Below, piece by piece: positions 17,789-25,710 of a stretch of 64,000 nt of DNA. The DNA lies in assembly GCF_947496075.1 (NCBI RefSeq), contig NZ_CANMBJ010000004.1, positions 372,001-436,000 of the forward strand. The letters run 5' to 3'. Origin of the DNA: an uncultured Tateyamaria sp. (GTDB lineage Bacteria > Pseudomonadota > Alphaproteobacteria > Rhodobacterales > Rhodobacteraceae). The notes below the pieces were generated by a model, which saw nothing but the letters and a program-made list of their open reading frames with translations, ran no database searches and was not told where the DNA came from. Within the stretch, counting starts at the first letter, position 1. Every line of letters starts with the position of its first letter. Both the position numbers and the translations under genes were made by a program.

Positions 17789-19102
17789 TTAGCGCAAAAT
17801 TGGAACATCGTCTGGATGCCGATCCAAAGCAGGCGGGCGTGGCCCTCCGGATGCCCAATCCAGCAACTCGACTGTGTGCACAACGGGCACGCCCGCTGCC
17901 GACCCGATCTGCATCATGCAACCGATGTTCCCGGCAGCGATGATATCGGGGTTCTTGGCCTCCAACGTGCGCACTTTGCGTTCTTTCAATTGCTTGGAAA
18001 TCTCGGGTTGCATCAGGTTGTATGTGCCCGCCGATCCGCAGCAGAGATGACTGTCTGCAGGCTCTACCACATTGTAACCTGCCCGCTTCAACAGGTCTTT
18101 TGGAAAGGTCTTGATCTGTTGCCCATGCTGCAAGGAACAGGCCGCGTGATATGCGACGGTCATGGTCTGGGCCTCCCCTTCGGGGAGGTCCAGCTTCATC
18201 AGAACCTCGCTCACATCCATGGCGATGTCCGCAACCCGCGCCGCGTCCTTGGCCAGCGGGTCATTGCGGAACATGTGCCCGTAATCCTTGACCGTGGTGC
18301 CGCAGCCCGACGTGTTGATGACAATGGCGTCCAGGCCGTTGCCGTCCATCTCGGACACCCAGGCGCGGATGTTCTTGGCCGCAGTGGCATGGCTTTCGCC
18401 CGCCTTGCCCATGTGGTGGGTGAGCGCACCGCAACAGCCAGCCCCCTCGGCCACCACAACCTCGCATCCCAAGCGGGTGAGAAGGCGGATCGTAGCATCG
18501 TTAATATCGGTGTTCAGCGCCTTTTGCGCACACCCCGTCATCAGGGCCACGCGCATCTTTTTCTCGGCCAGCGGCGCAAAGCTTTGTGGATCGTCGTTGC
18601 GGCTGACAGGCGGAATGTAATCCGGCGCCATTTCCAACATGGCGCGCAGACGGGCATCCGGCATCAGCCGCGCGAAGGGGCGTCCGATCTTGGCCCCAAG
18701 CAGCGCCACACGGAACCGCATCGGGTAGGGCAGGATACGCGCCAGCACCCAGCGCAGGGCGCGGTCGGTAAAGGGGCGCTTGTACCGGTTCTCGATATAC
18801 TCGCGGGCGTGGTCGACAAGGTGCATGTAGTGCACACCCGAGGGGCATGTGGTCATGCAGGCCAGACAAGACAGGCAGCGGTCGATATGCTTGACGACCT
18901 TTTCATCCGGGTCGCGGTCGTTTTCGAGCATGTCCTTGATCAGGTAGATGCGCCCGCGCGGGCTATCGAGCTCATCCCCAAGCACCTGATACGTCGGGCA
19001 TGTGGCTGTACAGAACCCGCAATGCACACAATTGCGCAAGATCTCGTTCGACCGTTCGATTTGCGGATCGGTCAACTGTTCCGGGGTGAATGTCGTTTGC
19101 AT
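17789..19102 (-). CDS. glcF: glycolate oxidase iron-sulfur subunit
   Basis: A 437-residue protein with two ferredoxin-like [4Fe-4S] motifs at the N-terminus, CVHCGFCTATCP (about 25-36) and CLSCLACMTTCP (about 76-87). Two CCG domains follow (GCCGALTHH and LCCGSAGTYN contexts). It is the electron-transfer subunit of glycolate oxidase, passing electrons from GlcD towards the respiratory chain at the inner membrane. It ends the glcD-glcE-membrane protein-glcF operon, starting one base after the preceding stop. Confidence 0.95.
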   Translation of the reverse strand: MQTTFTPEQLTDPQIERSNEILRNCVHCGFCTATCPTYQVLGDELDSPRGRIYLIKDMLENDRDPDEKVVKHIDRCLSCLACMTTCPSGVHYMHLVDHAREYIENRYKRPFTDRALRWVLARILPYPMRFRVALLGAKIGRPFARLMPDARLRAMLEMAPDYIPPVSRNDDPQSFAPLAEKKMRVALMTGCAQKALNTDINDATIRLLTRLGCEVVVAEGAGCCGALTHHMGKAGESHATAAKNIRAWVSEMDGNGLDAIVINTSGCGTTVKDYGHMFRNDPLAKDAARVADIAMDVSEVLMKLDLPEGEAQTMTVAYHAACSLQHGQQIKTFPKDLLKRAGYNVVEPADSHLCCGSAGTYNLMQPEISKQLKERKVRTLEAKNPDIIAAGNIGCMMQIGSAAGVPVVHTVELLDWASGGPRPPALDRHPDDVPILR

Positions 19103-19103
19103 G

Positions 19104-19457
19104 CTATCTCGCGATCATTTGGGCCGCGGCAAAGCCGAACCACGGGACGGTGGTGCCCATGGCACCTGCCACACGGACAAAGCGCCGCGCACGAAGAGAT
19201 GGAAGCGCCTGGCGCACGGCACGCGCGGCCAGGACCATGACCAGCACCCAGGCCAGCCAGATGAACAGCACGCTCAGAAAAGTGCGGGTGACGTCGGTTG
19301 AAAAGGCCAGGCTGGCCTCGCTCCGTAAAACGAAGCTGGCCAGCACGAGGACCGATGCGACCAGCGCCAGTGGCCAATGCTTGCCAACCACGCGATCCAG
19401 AGCAAAAAACAAGGCCGGGCCGATCACAAAAGCCATGATAAACAGGAGGATAAGCAT
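19104..19457 (-). CDS. membrane protein of unknown function inside the glc operon
   Basis: A 117-residue hydrophobic protein, starting MLILLFIMAFVIGPALFFAL, with three to four predicted membrane segments (about residues 1-19, 29-45, 59-78 and a weaker one near 100-113). Its ATG overlaps the stop of glcE as TGATG and its stop lies one base before the glcF ATG, so it is fully embedded in the glycolate oxidase operon. I do not recognise it. A membrane anchor for the oxidase or a glycolate uptake helper are possible roles, inferred from position alone. Confidence 0.7.
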   Translation of the reverse strand: MLILLFIMAFVIGPALFFALDRVVGKHWPLALVASVLVLASFVLRSEASLAFSTDVTRTFLSVLFIWLAWVLVMVLAARAVRQALPSLRARRFVRVAGAMGTTVPWFGFAAAQMIAR

Positions 19458-20578
19458 CACGCGGCCATCAGCCCCGGATTGAGGATACCCTTGGGATCGA
19501 AGCGCTGCCGCAAGGACGCAGACAGGGCGGCGACACCGGGTGCTTCGGGTTGGAAGACCGGCACGGCTGTGCGCACGGCTTCCGGCCCTTTGATCATGGT
19601 TGCGTGACCACCCAGCCCGGCCACGGCCGCCTGCACCCCAGTATGGGCCGCAGCAATGTCGCCACCGGATAGGCCCGCCCAGATCAGACCGCCACCCCAA
19701 TCCATCATGGCATCGCACCCGTCGGGCAAGGCACCGATCACCGCCGGGCCATCGCTTGGTTTGACCGAGATGCGCCAAACCGCCTCTGCCCCGTGCAGCG
19801 GAGCGGCATCGCGCATGGTGCGCCAGTCCGCGTCCGTTTCCACAATGTCGCCAAAAGAGGACAGAAGGGTCTTCAACTCCCCTGCCCGATAGGCAACCGA
19901 GCTTTCGAAGCCTTCCAGGCGCAACCAGACCTGACCGCCTGTCCACGCCGCGCCAGACACCTCGAAGGGCGATGCCAGCGCGCGGCTCATGGCGTCGACC
20001 GCACGGGCCGGATCCAAACCATTGATAACGAGTGTTGTCACCGCCTCGACCCCGGGCAGCACTTTAAGGCTCACTTCGGTCAACACACCCAGCGTCCCCC
20101 AGGACCCGCACATCAGTTTGACAAGATCGTAGCCGGTGACGTTCTTCATCACCCGCCCGCCATTCTTGATGACCTGCCCCGCCCCGTCGACGAACCGCAC
20201 CCCCAAGGCAAAATCACGTGCCGCACCCGCCATAATGCGACGCGGGCCGCTGGCGTTCGTTGCGATGACCCCACCAATCGTCGAGGCACCGGGCGTGCCC
20301 AACATCCCGGTCAGATCGTAGGGTTCAAAGGCGAGGCGCTGGTTCTCGGCCGCGAGTGTCTTCTCAATCTCAGCCACAGGCGTTCCTGCCTGCGCCACAA
20401 GGGTTAGCGCGCCCGGCTCATACAAGGTCACCCCAGACAGGCCCGATACGTCCAGAACCTCACCCACGACGGGACGACCCACTGACCGTGTTCCACCACC
20501 ACGCACGGCCAACGGCCTTCGGGCTCCGGCAACGGCAGCGGTCACCTCATCTTCGGTCTTCATTTTGCTCATCTTCAT
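19457..20578 (-). CDS. glcE: glycolate oxidase FAD-binding subunit
   Basis: A 373-residue FAD-binding protein of the PCMH/VAO type, of normal GlcE length. Recognisable pieces are PLAVRGGGTRS (pyrophosphate-binding region), TPGASTIGGVIATNASGPRR, and MKNVTGYDLVKLMCGSWGTL. The C-terminus RFDPKGILNPGLMAA is characteristic. GlcE works with GlcD and GlcF to oxidise glycolate to glyoxylate. Three ATG codons cluster at the start (20578, 20572, 20563); the exact one is uncertain because no clear ribosome binding site separates them. Confidence 0.92.
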   Translation of the reverse strand: MKMSKMKTEDEVTAAVAGARRPLAVRGGGTRSVGRPVVGEVLDVSGLSGVTLYEPGALTLVAQAGTPVAEIEKTLAAENQRLAFEPYDLTGMLGTPGASTIGGVIATNASGPRRIMAGAARDFALGVRFVDGAGQVIKNGGRVMKNVTGYDLVKLMCGSWGTLGVLTEVSLKVLPGVEAVTTLVINGLDPARAVDAMSRALASPFEVSGAAWTGGQVWLRLEGFESSVAYRAGELKTLLSSFGDIVETDADWRTMRDAAPLHGAEAVWRISVKPSDGPAVIGALPDGCDAMMDWGGGLIWAGLSGGDIAAAHTGVQAAVAGLGGHATMIKGPEAVRTAVPVFQPEAPGVAALSASLRQRFDPKGILNPGLMAA

Positions 20579-20631
20579 CTTGCCCAATAAACTTCGGGGG
20601 TGAGGCCGTTAGGCCGAGGGGGCTGGCCCCC

Positions 20632-22080
20632 TTACTCGGCCGCAAACTTGGTCGCGCGGCGGGGTTCGGACACCGCCAATGGAAATACCTTGGCAGGGTT
20701 TAACAGCCACTTAGCGTCAAACACATCCTTCACAGCCATCTGCGCCTCCAGATCGGCGGGCGCATATTGATGGGTCATCAGATCGCGCTTTTCGATCCCC
20801 ACACCGTGCTCACCGGTCAGACAACCGCCAACCTCGACGCACAGCTTCAGGACCTCGGCGCCGAACTCTTCACACAGTTCCAGATCACCGGGTTTGTTCG
20901 CATCATAGCAAATCAGTGGATGCATATTACCATCACCTGCGTGGAACACGTTGCCCACCGGCAGATTGTATTTGTCGGACATCTCGCCAATGCGGCGCAG
21001 GACATAAGGCAGCTCGGACACGGGGATCGTGCCATCCAGACACATGTAATCGCTGATCCGCCCAATGGCCGAGAACGCCGCCTTGCGACCCGCCCAGATG
21101 CGGGCGCTTTCATCGGCAGAGGCGCTTTCGCGCAAGGCAACCGGGTTGTGCCGCTTGGCAATATCCATGATCAGCGCAAGCTGCGCATCAATCTCTGCAT
21201 CCGACCCTTCGACCTCGACAATCAGGAGTGCACTGCACATCGGATAATCGGCTTTTGCAAAGTCCTCGCACACCTCGATTAGCATCTTGTCCATGAACTC
21301 AATGGCGACAGGCAGAACACCCGCCTTGATGATGTCGGCCACGCAGGCCCCCGCCACTTCGGCACTATCAAAACCCATCAGGACGGGCCGCGCGCCTTCA
21401 GGCTTATGCAGGATGCGCAGGGTCGCTTCGGTCACGACACCCAATTGCCCCTCCGACCCACAGATCACGCCCAGCAGGTCCAGGCCGCCGGCATCCAGAT
21501 GCCCGCCGCCAATCTCCACGACCGTGCCGTCCATCTGAACCAGCGTCACACCCATCAGGTTGTTGGTGGTCACACCGTATTTCAGACAATGCGCCCCGCC
21601 CGAGTTCATCGCGATATTGCCCGCAATGGCACAGGCCAACTGGCTGGACGGGTCAGGGGCGTAGAAAAAGCCATCTGCTTCGACCGCACCGGTCACGCTC
21701 AGATTGGTCCGCCCCGTCTGCACCCGGATGATGCGGTTGTCATAGTCGGTTTCCAGAACGTCATTCATGCGTGCGACGCCAAGGATCACGCAATCTGCCG
21801 TGGGCAATGCCCCCCCGGCCAAAGAGGTCCCCGACCCACGCGGCACCACTGGCACCCCTTCGTCATGGCAGATGCGCAGCACGTCCGACACTTCCGCCGT
21901 GGTCGACGGCAGCACGGCCACCATGGGCGGGCAGCGATAGGCGGTCAGCGCATCACACTCATAGGCGCGCGTCTCTGAAGGATCATCAATGACGGCATCG
22001 CCGGGCAACACATCCCGCAAACGCTCCACCACCCGCGCCTTGCGCGCCAGCACATCAGAATCAGGAACAGGCATTTCCAT
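20632..22080 (-). CDS. glcD: glycolate oxidase catalytic subunit, FAD-linked
   Basis: A 482-residue FAD-linked oxidase. The N-terminal FAD domain shows VPVVPRGSGTSLAGGALP; the C-terminal domain shows VGNVFHAGDGNMHPL and LTGEHGVGIEKRDLM, both typical of GlcD and related lactate dehydrogenases. With glcE and glcF downstream, glycolate oxidation to glyoxylate is the best assignment. GGAGG precedes the ATG at 22080; the longer frame would run into the operator-like palindrome at 22097-22119. It heads the operon and is divergent from a DUF599 gene. Confidence 0.93.
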   Translation of the reverse strand: MEMPVPDSDVLARKARVVERLRDVLPGDAVIDDPSETRAYECDALTAYRCPPMVAVLPSTTAEVSDVLRICHDEGVPVVPRGSGTSLAGGALPTADCVILGVARMNDVLETDYDNRIIRVQTGRTNLSVTGAVEADGFFYAPDPSSQLACAIAGNIAMNSGGAHCLKYGVTTNNLMGVTLVQMDGTVVEIGGGHLDAGGLDLLGVICGSEGQLGVVTEATLRILHKPEGARPVLMGFDSAEVAGACVADIIKAGVLPVAIEFMDKMLIEVCEDFAKADYPMCSALLIVEVEGSDAEIDAQLALIMDIAKRHNPVALRESASADESARIWAGRKAAFSAIGRISDYMCLDGTIPVSELPYVLRRIGEMSDKYNLPVGNVFHAGDGNMHPLICYDANKPGDLELCEEFGAEVLKLCVEVGGCLTGEHGVGIEKRDLMTHQYAPADLEAQMAVKDVFDAKWLLNPAKVFPLAVSEPRRATKFAAE

Positions 22081-22096
22081 GGGGCGTCCTCCAGTT

Positions 22097-22119
22097 ATTG
22101 GTAAAATAATATGACCAAT
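22097..22119. promoter_or_regulatory. inverted repeat ATTGGT-N11-ACCAAT in the glcD promoter region
   Basis: A 23-base inverted repeat with an A+T-rich core sits 17 bp before the glcD ATG and 46 bp before the divergent DUF599 gene. TTGGT/ACCAA half sites are typical of FadR-subfamily GntR regulators (PdhR, GlcC class), which often control glycolate or lactate oxidases, although their spacer is usually shorter. The regulator gene is not in this window. Confidence 0.45.
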
Positions 22120-22164
22120 TTGGCCGGGATGCAATCTGAATCACTGCGGTGTAAGACCGCACAT

Positions 22165-22863
22165 ATGACATGGCTTGACCGCATCGCCCTTTTTACACCG
22201 CTCGATTTCGGCGCCCTTGCCCTCTTGTTGCTGGGCTGGTTGGTCATCGGATGGCGGATCGAACACCCCGCAACGAAGCACCCCTCGACCTCGCAGATCA
22301 TGGCCGGGTTCCGACGCGAATGGATGCAGCAGATGATCACGCGCGAACCGCGAATCTTTGATGCCCAAGTCGTGGCCAGCCTGCGGCAGGGCACGGCCTT
22401 CTTTGCCTCAACCTCGGTCATCGCAATCGGCGGCACGCTGGCGCTGATCGGCAATGCGGAACGTCTGACGGGCATAGCAAACGAACTGGTCCTGATGGAC
22501 AGTCCCGCCTTCGTGTGGGAGGCCAAGATGCTGACGGTGGCCCTGTTCCTGACCAACGCCTTCCTGAAATTCGTCTGGGCCAACCGGCTGTTCGGCTATG
22601 CCGCCGTGGTCATGGCCGCCGTGCCAAATGATGTATCAGATCCGGCATGCGCCCCGCGCGCCACGCAAGCGGCCGAGATCAACATCACCGCGGCACGGTC
22701 CTTCAACCGGGGACTGCGATCCGTCTATTTTGCACTCGCGTGTGTGGCGTGGCTGGCCGGACCCATGACATTGATCGTGGCAACCATCTTTACCCTCGCT
22801 GTCATCTGGCGCCGTGAGTTCGCCTCGAACTCGCGCACAATTCTGCTGGGCACGGACACGTGA
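22165..22863 (+). CDS. DUF599 family membrane protein
   Basis: A 232-residue inner-membrane protein with about four membrane segments (near residues 10-30, 78-95, 125-145 and 195-220). The pattern RREWMQQM ... REPRIFDAQVVASLRQGTAFFAS is characteristic of DUF599 proteins, whose function is unknown. The ATG at 22165 (MTWLDRIALF) is preferred to the frame start at 22111 because the latter lies inside the palindromic promoter region. It is divergent from glcD. Confidence 0.72.
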   Translation: MTWLDRIALFTPLDFGALALLLLGWLVIGWRIEHPATKHPSTSQIMAGFRREWMQQMITREPRIFDAQVVASLRQGTAFFASTSVIAIGGTLALIGNAERLTGIANELVLMDSPAFVWEAKMLTVALFLTNAFLKFVWANRLFGYAAVVMAAVPNDVSDPACAPRATQAAEINITAARSFNRGLRSVYFALACVAWLAGPMTLIVATIFTLAVIWRREFASNSRTILLGTDT

Positions 22864-22899
22864 CATGACAACGACACAACTGGGACATAGCCTAAGCCC

Positions 22900-23256
22900 A
22901 TGAAACGTTTGATCCCTCTGCTGCTAATCGCAGCCCCCGCCTTCGCCGAAGAACCGGTGATCGAGAACGTGGACGTGTCCAAAACCAGCACCGACACCTA
23001 TCGCTTTTCGGTCACCATCCGCCATCCAGACACCGGGTGGGACCACTACGCGGATGGCTGGCGCGTGCTGGACATGGACGGGAAAGAACTGGGCATGCGC
23101 GTCCTGGCCCACCCACATGTCGACGAACAGCCCTTCACCCGCAGCCTTAGTGGCGTTGTGATCCCGACAGGCACGACCGAAGTGCAAGTGCAGGCGCGCG
23201 ATCTGCCCGCAGGCTGGAATGAAGGCACAACAATCGTCACACTTCCAACAGACTAA
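22900..23256 (+). CDS. secreted protein of unknown function, 118 aa
   Basis: A small exported protein with a clean signal peptide (MKRLIPLLLIAAPAFA, cut before EEP) and a compact beta-rich mature part with no cysteine. Visible features are the IRHPDTGWDHYADGWRVLDM stretch and a HPHVDEQPFTR segment. No named family comes to mind, though similar proteins appear common in Rhodobacteraceae. It follows the DUF599 gene by 36 bp and may share its transcript. Confidence 0.65.
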   Translation: MKRLIPLLLIAAPAFAEEPVIENVDVSKTSTDTYRFSVTIRHPDTGWDHYADGWRVLDMDGKELGMRVLAHPHVDEQPFTRSLSGVVIPTGTTEVQVQARDLPAGWNEGTTIVTLPTD

Positions 23257-23290
23257 GCCCTTCTTCTGGCTGGAAATACCTCGGGGAGCT

Positions 23291-23309
23291 CGAGGGGCAG
23301 AGCCCCTCG
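23291..23309. repeat. GC-rich palindrome between convergent genes
   Basis: CGAGGGGC-AGA-GCCCCTCG forms a perfect 8 bp hairpin and is preceded by a GGAAATACCTCGGGGAGCT context. A similar arrangement (CTTCGGGGGTG followed by GGGGGCTGGCCCCC) lies at 20588-20631 between glcE and glcD. These look like short dispersed intergenic repeats that may also act as transcription stops; there is no T tract. Confidence 0.45.
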
Positions 23310-23346
23310 TCAGCAAAATGAATCGCGTCGCGCAGCGGCCCTTGGA

Positions 23347-23817
23347 TCACACCCGATGATAAGGCGATCCAGCCAGGATCGACGCGGCTCGATACAGCTG
23401 CTCGGTCAGCATCACGCGCACCAACATATGCGGCCAGACCATCGCCCCGAAAGACAGCAGATGATCCGCCTCGGCCCGCAGGCTTGGATCAATCCCATCC
23501 GCGCCACCAATCAAAAAGGCCACGTCGCCGCGCCCATTGTCGCGCCATCCACTCAACCGCTTGGCAAAGGCGGGCGAGGTCTCAACCTTGCCCCGCTCAT
23601 CCAGGCAACACAGCACCGCCCCTTTGGGCAGGGCACGACGCAGCAGATCAGCTTCCGCCGCCATGCCACCGCCCCTACGGTCTTCCACTTCGGTGAGAGT
23701 CAGAGGACCAAGGCCAAGGGCCCGGCCCGTGCGGTCAAAGCGGGTGACATAGTCAGACACCAAATCGCTCTCTGGACCGCCTCGCAGGCGGCCCACCGCA
23801 CAGATATGCACACGCAT
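23347..23817 (-). CDS. rlmH: 23S rRNA pseudouridine-1915 N3-methyltransferase
   Basis: A 156-residue SPOUT methyltransferase of the length usual for RlmH. The SAM-binding trefoil-knot signatures are [10 protein letters not shown] (about 100-109) and the C-terminal [19 protein letters not shown]. It methylates pseudouridine 1915 in helix 69 of 23S rRNA on 70S ribosomes. It lies 17 bp downstream of rsfS, a common bacterial pairing. Confidence 0.95.
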   Translation of the reverse strand: MRVHICAVGRLRGGPESDLVSDYVTRFDRTGRALGLGPLTLTEVEDRRGGGMAAEADLLRRALPKGAVLCCLDERGKVETSPAFAKRLSGWRDNGRGDVAFLIGGADGIDPSLRAEADHLLSFGAMVWPHMLVRVMLTEQLYRAASILAGSPYHRV

Positions 23818-23834
23818 AAGCTAAGCGCGCAGGA

Positions 23835-24194
23835 TCAGTTGGTTGCAGCAGCGCCCGGCTGCCACATCTTCTCCAGCTGATAGAACTCGCGCACCTCGGG
23901 CCGGAACACGTGGACGATCACATCGCCCGTGTCGATCAGAACCCAGTCGCCGGTATCCTTGCCCTCGACCCGAGTCGAGATGCCGAACTTGGCTTTCAGC
24001 CGCTCCACCAGCTTTTCTGAGATCGCCGCCACCTGGCGCGACGACCGACCCGAGCAGATCACCATGTAGTCACCCATGGCGGTCTTGCCGCGCAGATCGA
24101 TCTGCACAACATCTTCGGCTTTGTCGTCGTTGAGGGAAGACAGCACAGCCTCAAGGATACCATCGCTTGTGGCTTGCGTTTTGGGGGCGGCCAT
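23835..24194 (-). CDS. rsfS: ribosomal silencing factor RsfS
   Basis: A 119-residue RsfS/Iojap protein from MAAPKTQATSDGILEAVLSS. Conserved blocks are IDLRGKTAMGDYMVICSG and KDTGDWVLIDTGDVIVHVF. It binds uL14 on the 50S subunit and blocks subunit joining in starved cells. The frame is open up to 24320, but the start at 24194 fits the family length and coincides with a TGATG overlap with an 18-codon upstream frame that owns the only strong Shine-Dalgarno sequence. A longer N-terminus from a non-ATG start cannot be ruled out. Confidence 0.85.
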   Translation of the reverse strand: MAAPKTQATSDGILEAVLSSLNDDKAEDVVQIDLRGKTAMGDYMVICSGRSSRQVAAISEKLVERLKAKFGISTRVEGKDTGDWVLIDTGDVIVHVFRPEVREFYQLEKMWQPGAAATN

Positions 24195-24250
24195 CACAGC
24201 CGCGGCTCCATCAGCGGTCTGAACCGCGTCAGCAGAGAATGACAGGACAT
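24194..24250 (-). CDS. putative 18-aa leader peptide coupled to rsfS
   Basis: A perfect AAAGGAGG lies three bases before an ATG at 24250 that opens an 18-codon frame (MSCHSLLTRFRPLMEPRL). Its stop TGA shares two bases with the rsfS ATG at 24194 (TGATG). No other ribosome binding site of this strength precedes rsfS. This suggests translational coupling or a regulatory upstream frame, but conservation is untested. Confidence 0.4.
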   Translation of the reverse strand: MSCHSLLTRFRPLMEPRL

Positions 24251-24340
24251 TGTCCTCCTTTGTCAGCACGCCGTCCAAATCCCCGGCGCTGGGATACCTA
24301 GATCGTAACAACGCGCGCATTACATTTCAATGAAACGCGT

Positions 24341-24856
24341 TCACGCGCAGGGTTTCAGAGGGTCTTGTGCAACACTTTCCAGCGCTTCGTCGATGGGTGC
24401 GTCTTTCACCAGCGGCAGAAAGGGACCGTCCGCGGCAAGCCGTATGTAAATGGACACCTTGCCTGTTTCGGGCAACGCGACGCCAATCCGGCAGGGTTCA
24501 AAATCCACGCTGAGGCTGCCCGTGGTCCCGTCCGGGTCAGCGGCCTTCCATGCCCTGATCTCTGCCTGCAGCGCACGCAGATCCGCATGTGCCGCCGGGG
24601 CCACCTGCAATACGTCCCCCGCCATCTCAACCGGGAAACTGCCCGACGTTTCAGCCCCATCGCCGCGCGCGGCCCGCAGATCCAGCATGCCGGATCCCGG
24701 CAACAGGGCCACACCGTCGGGCAGGTCAACCCGCAACGCGATATCGGCCGGGTCGGCAGACAGTGGATCCAGCCCTTGCAGTTGCAGCAGCGTGCCGGCC
24801 ACGATCGAGGTACAGGCACCGAGACAAATGGACAGGGCCAACAAAACATCTTTCAT
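24341..24856 (-). CDS. lipoprotein-like exported protein of unknown function
   Basis: A 171-residue protein with a short hydrophobic start and a lipobox-like LGAC at residues 12-15 (MKDVLLALSICLGACTSIVA). The mature part has two cysteines (FEPCRIG and the C-terminal KPCA) that could form a disulfide. No known domain was recognised. It may be an outer- or inner-membrane lipoprotein. It is upstream of rsfS by 91 bp on the same strand. Confidence 0.6.
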   Translation of the reverse strand: MKDVLLALSICLGACTSIVAGTLLQLQGLDPLSADPADIALRVDLPDGVALLPGSGMLDLRAARGDGAETSGSFPVEMAGDVLQVAPAAHADLRALQAEIRAWKAADPDGTTGSLSVDFEPCRIGVALPETGKVSIYIRLAADGPFLPLVKDAPIDEALESVAQDPLKPCA

Positions 24857-24925
24857 GAAATTTGTCCTTTCGAATCATTTTTTATTGTTTTACATTAAGT
24901 TTTAGTAGCCATATAGGAAACACAG

Positions 24926-25459
24926 ATGCAAGACACTTTGATCGCCCGACGGGCCCGACAATTCGAATGGGCAACGATCGGCCTGTTTACGCTGCTGGTC
25001 GTTGCAGCCGTCATTGCCATTGTTGACGGGGGGCTGTCCGTTGCCGACCTGCGCGAAGAATTTGACACCAAGAACTTCCCAGAAACGCCCAGCGCCTGGG
25101 CAGTCACCCTGTGGCGCACAATTGAAACTGCGTCTTATGCCCTGTTGCTCTGGGTGCTGTGGTGCGTCCGGGGGTGGTTGGCCGCCTGTGCCAATGGCGA
25201 CACGTTCCAAATCGATACGGCGCGGCGTGTGTTGCGCATTGGTCAGGGGCTTCTCGCCCTCGCCATTGTCGAGATTGTGAGCAACACCGTGATCATCCTG
25301 GCCCTGACCTGGAACAACCCCGCTGGTCAACGCACCTTGTCCATTGCCATCGATGGCGGGGGGCTGTTCCTGTTGCTGGCCGCAGCGCTGTTAACCATGT
25401 TTGGATATATTCAGTCAGAAGCGGCCCGACTGATGGCTGAGAACAGGGAATTCATATGA
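24926..25459 (+). CDS. DUF2975 membrane protein
   Basis: A 177-residue inner-membrane protein with four predicted membrane segments (about residues 14-35, 62-82, 103-125 and 138-160). The central CANGDTFQIDTARRVLRIGQGLL segment is typical of DUF2975. Members of this family are nearly always encoded beside a small Cro/CI-type regulator, as here, where the next gene overlaps by four bases (ATGA). The pair probably senses a membrane or envelope signal; the function is unknown. Confidence 0.8.
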   Translation: MQDTLIARRARQFEWATIGLFTLLVVAAVIAIVDGGLSVADLREEFDTKNFPETPSAWAVTLWRTIETASYALLLWVLWCVRGWLAACANGDTFQIDTARRVLRIGQGLLALAIVEIVSNTVIILALTWNNPAGQRTLSIAIDGGGLFLLLAAALLTMFGYIQSEAARLMAENREFI

Positions 25460-25674
25460 CCGGAATCATTGTCCGCCTCGACGTGATGATGGCCATGCGC
25501 AAGGTGAAGGGCCGCGACCTTGCGGCCCGGATCGGAATCACAGAACAGAACCTGAGCCTGCTGAAATCCGGCAAGGTCAAAGGCATCCGCTTTGAAACAC
25601 TGGCCAAGCTGTGCGAAGCGCTGGACTGTCAGCCGGGCGACTTGTTGGAGGCCACAACGCCGGATACGTCCTGA
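25456..25674 (+). CDS. small Cro/CI-family HTH regulator (YozG-like)
   Basis: A 72-residue DNA-binding protein that is little more than a helix-turn-helix. The core is MAMRKVKGRDLAARIGITEQ followed by NLSLLKSGKVKGIRFETL and CEALDCQPGDLL, the usual HTH_26 pattern. It overlaps the DUF2975 gene by four bases, so the membrane protein and regulator are produced together, probably as a signal-responsive pair. Confidence 0.85.
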   Translation: MTGIIVRLDVMMAMRKVKGRDLAARIGITEQNLSLLKSGKVKGIRFETLAKLCEALDCQPGDLLEATTPDTS

Positions 25675-25697
25675 CAGCATTTCGCCTCGCTGTCAGG
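25670..25697. terminator. stem-loop between convergent HTH and MBL-fold genes
   Basis: CCTGACAG (25670-25677) pairs perfectly with CTGTCAGG (25690-25697) around a 12-base loop. It overlaps the stop of the HTH gene and lies 13 bp from the convergent metallo-hydrolase stop. No T tract follows, so it is only a terminator candidate. Confidence 0.4.
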
Positions 25698-25710
25698 GCC
25701 AAACCAACGT

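Noticed and set aside
17753-19240. 495-residue plus-strand frame antisense to glcF
   Set aside because: glcF on the minus strand has both ferredoxin motifs and correct length.
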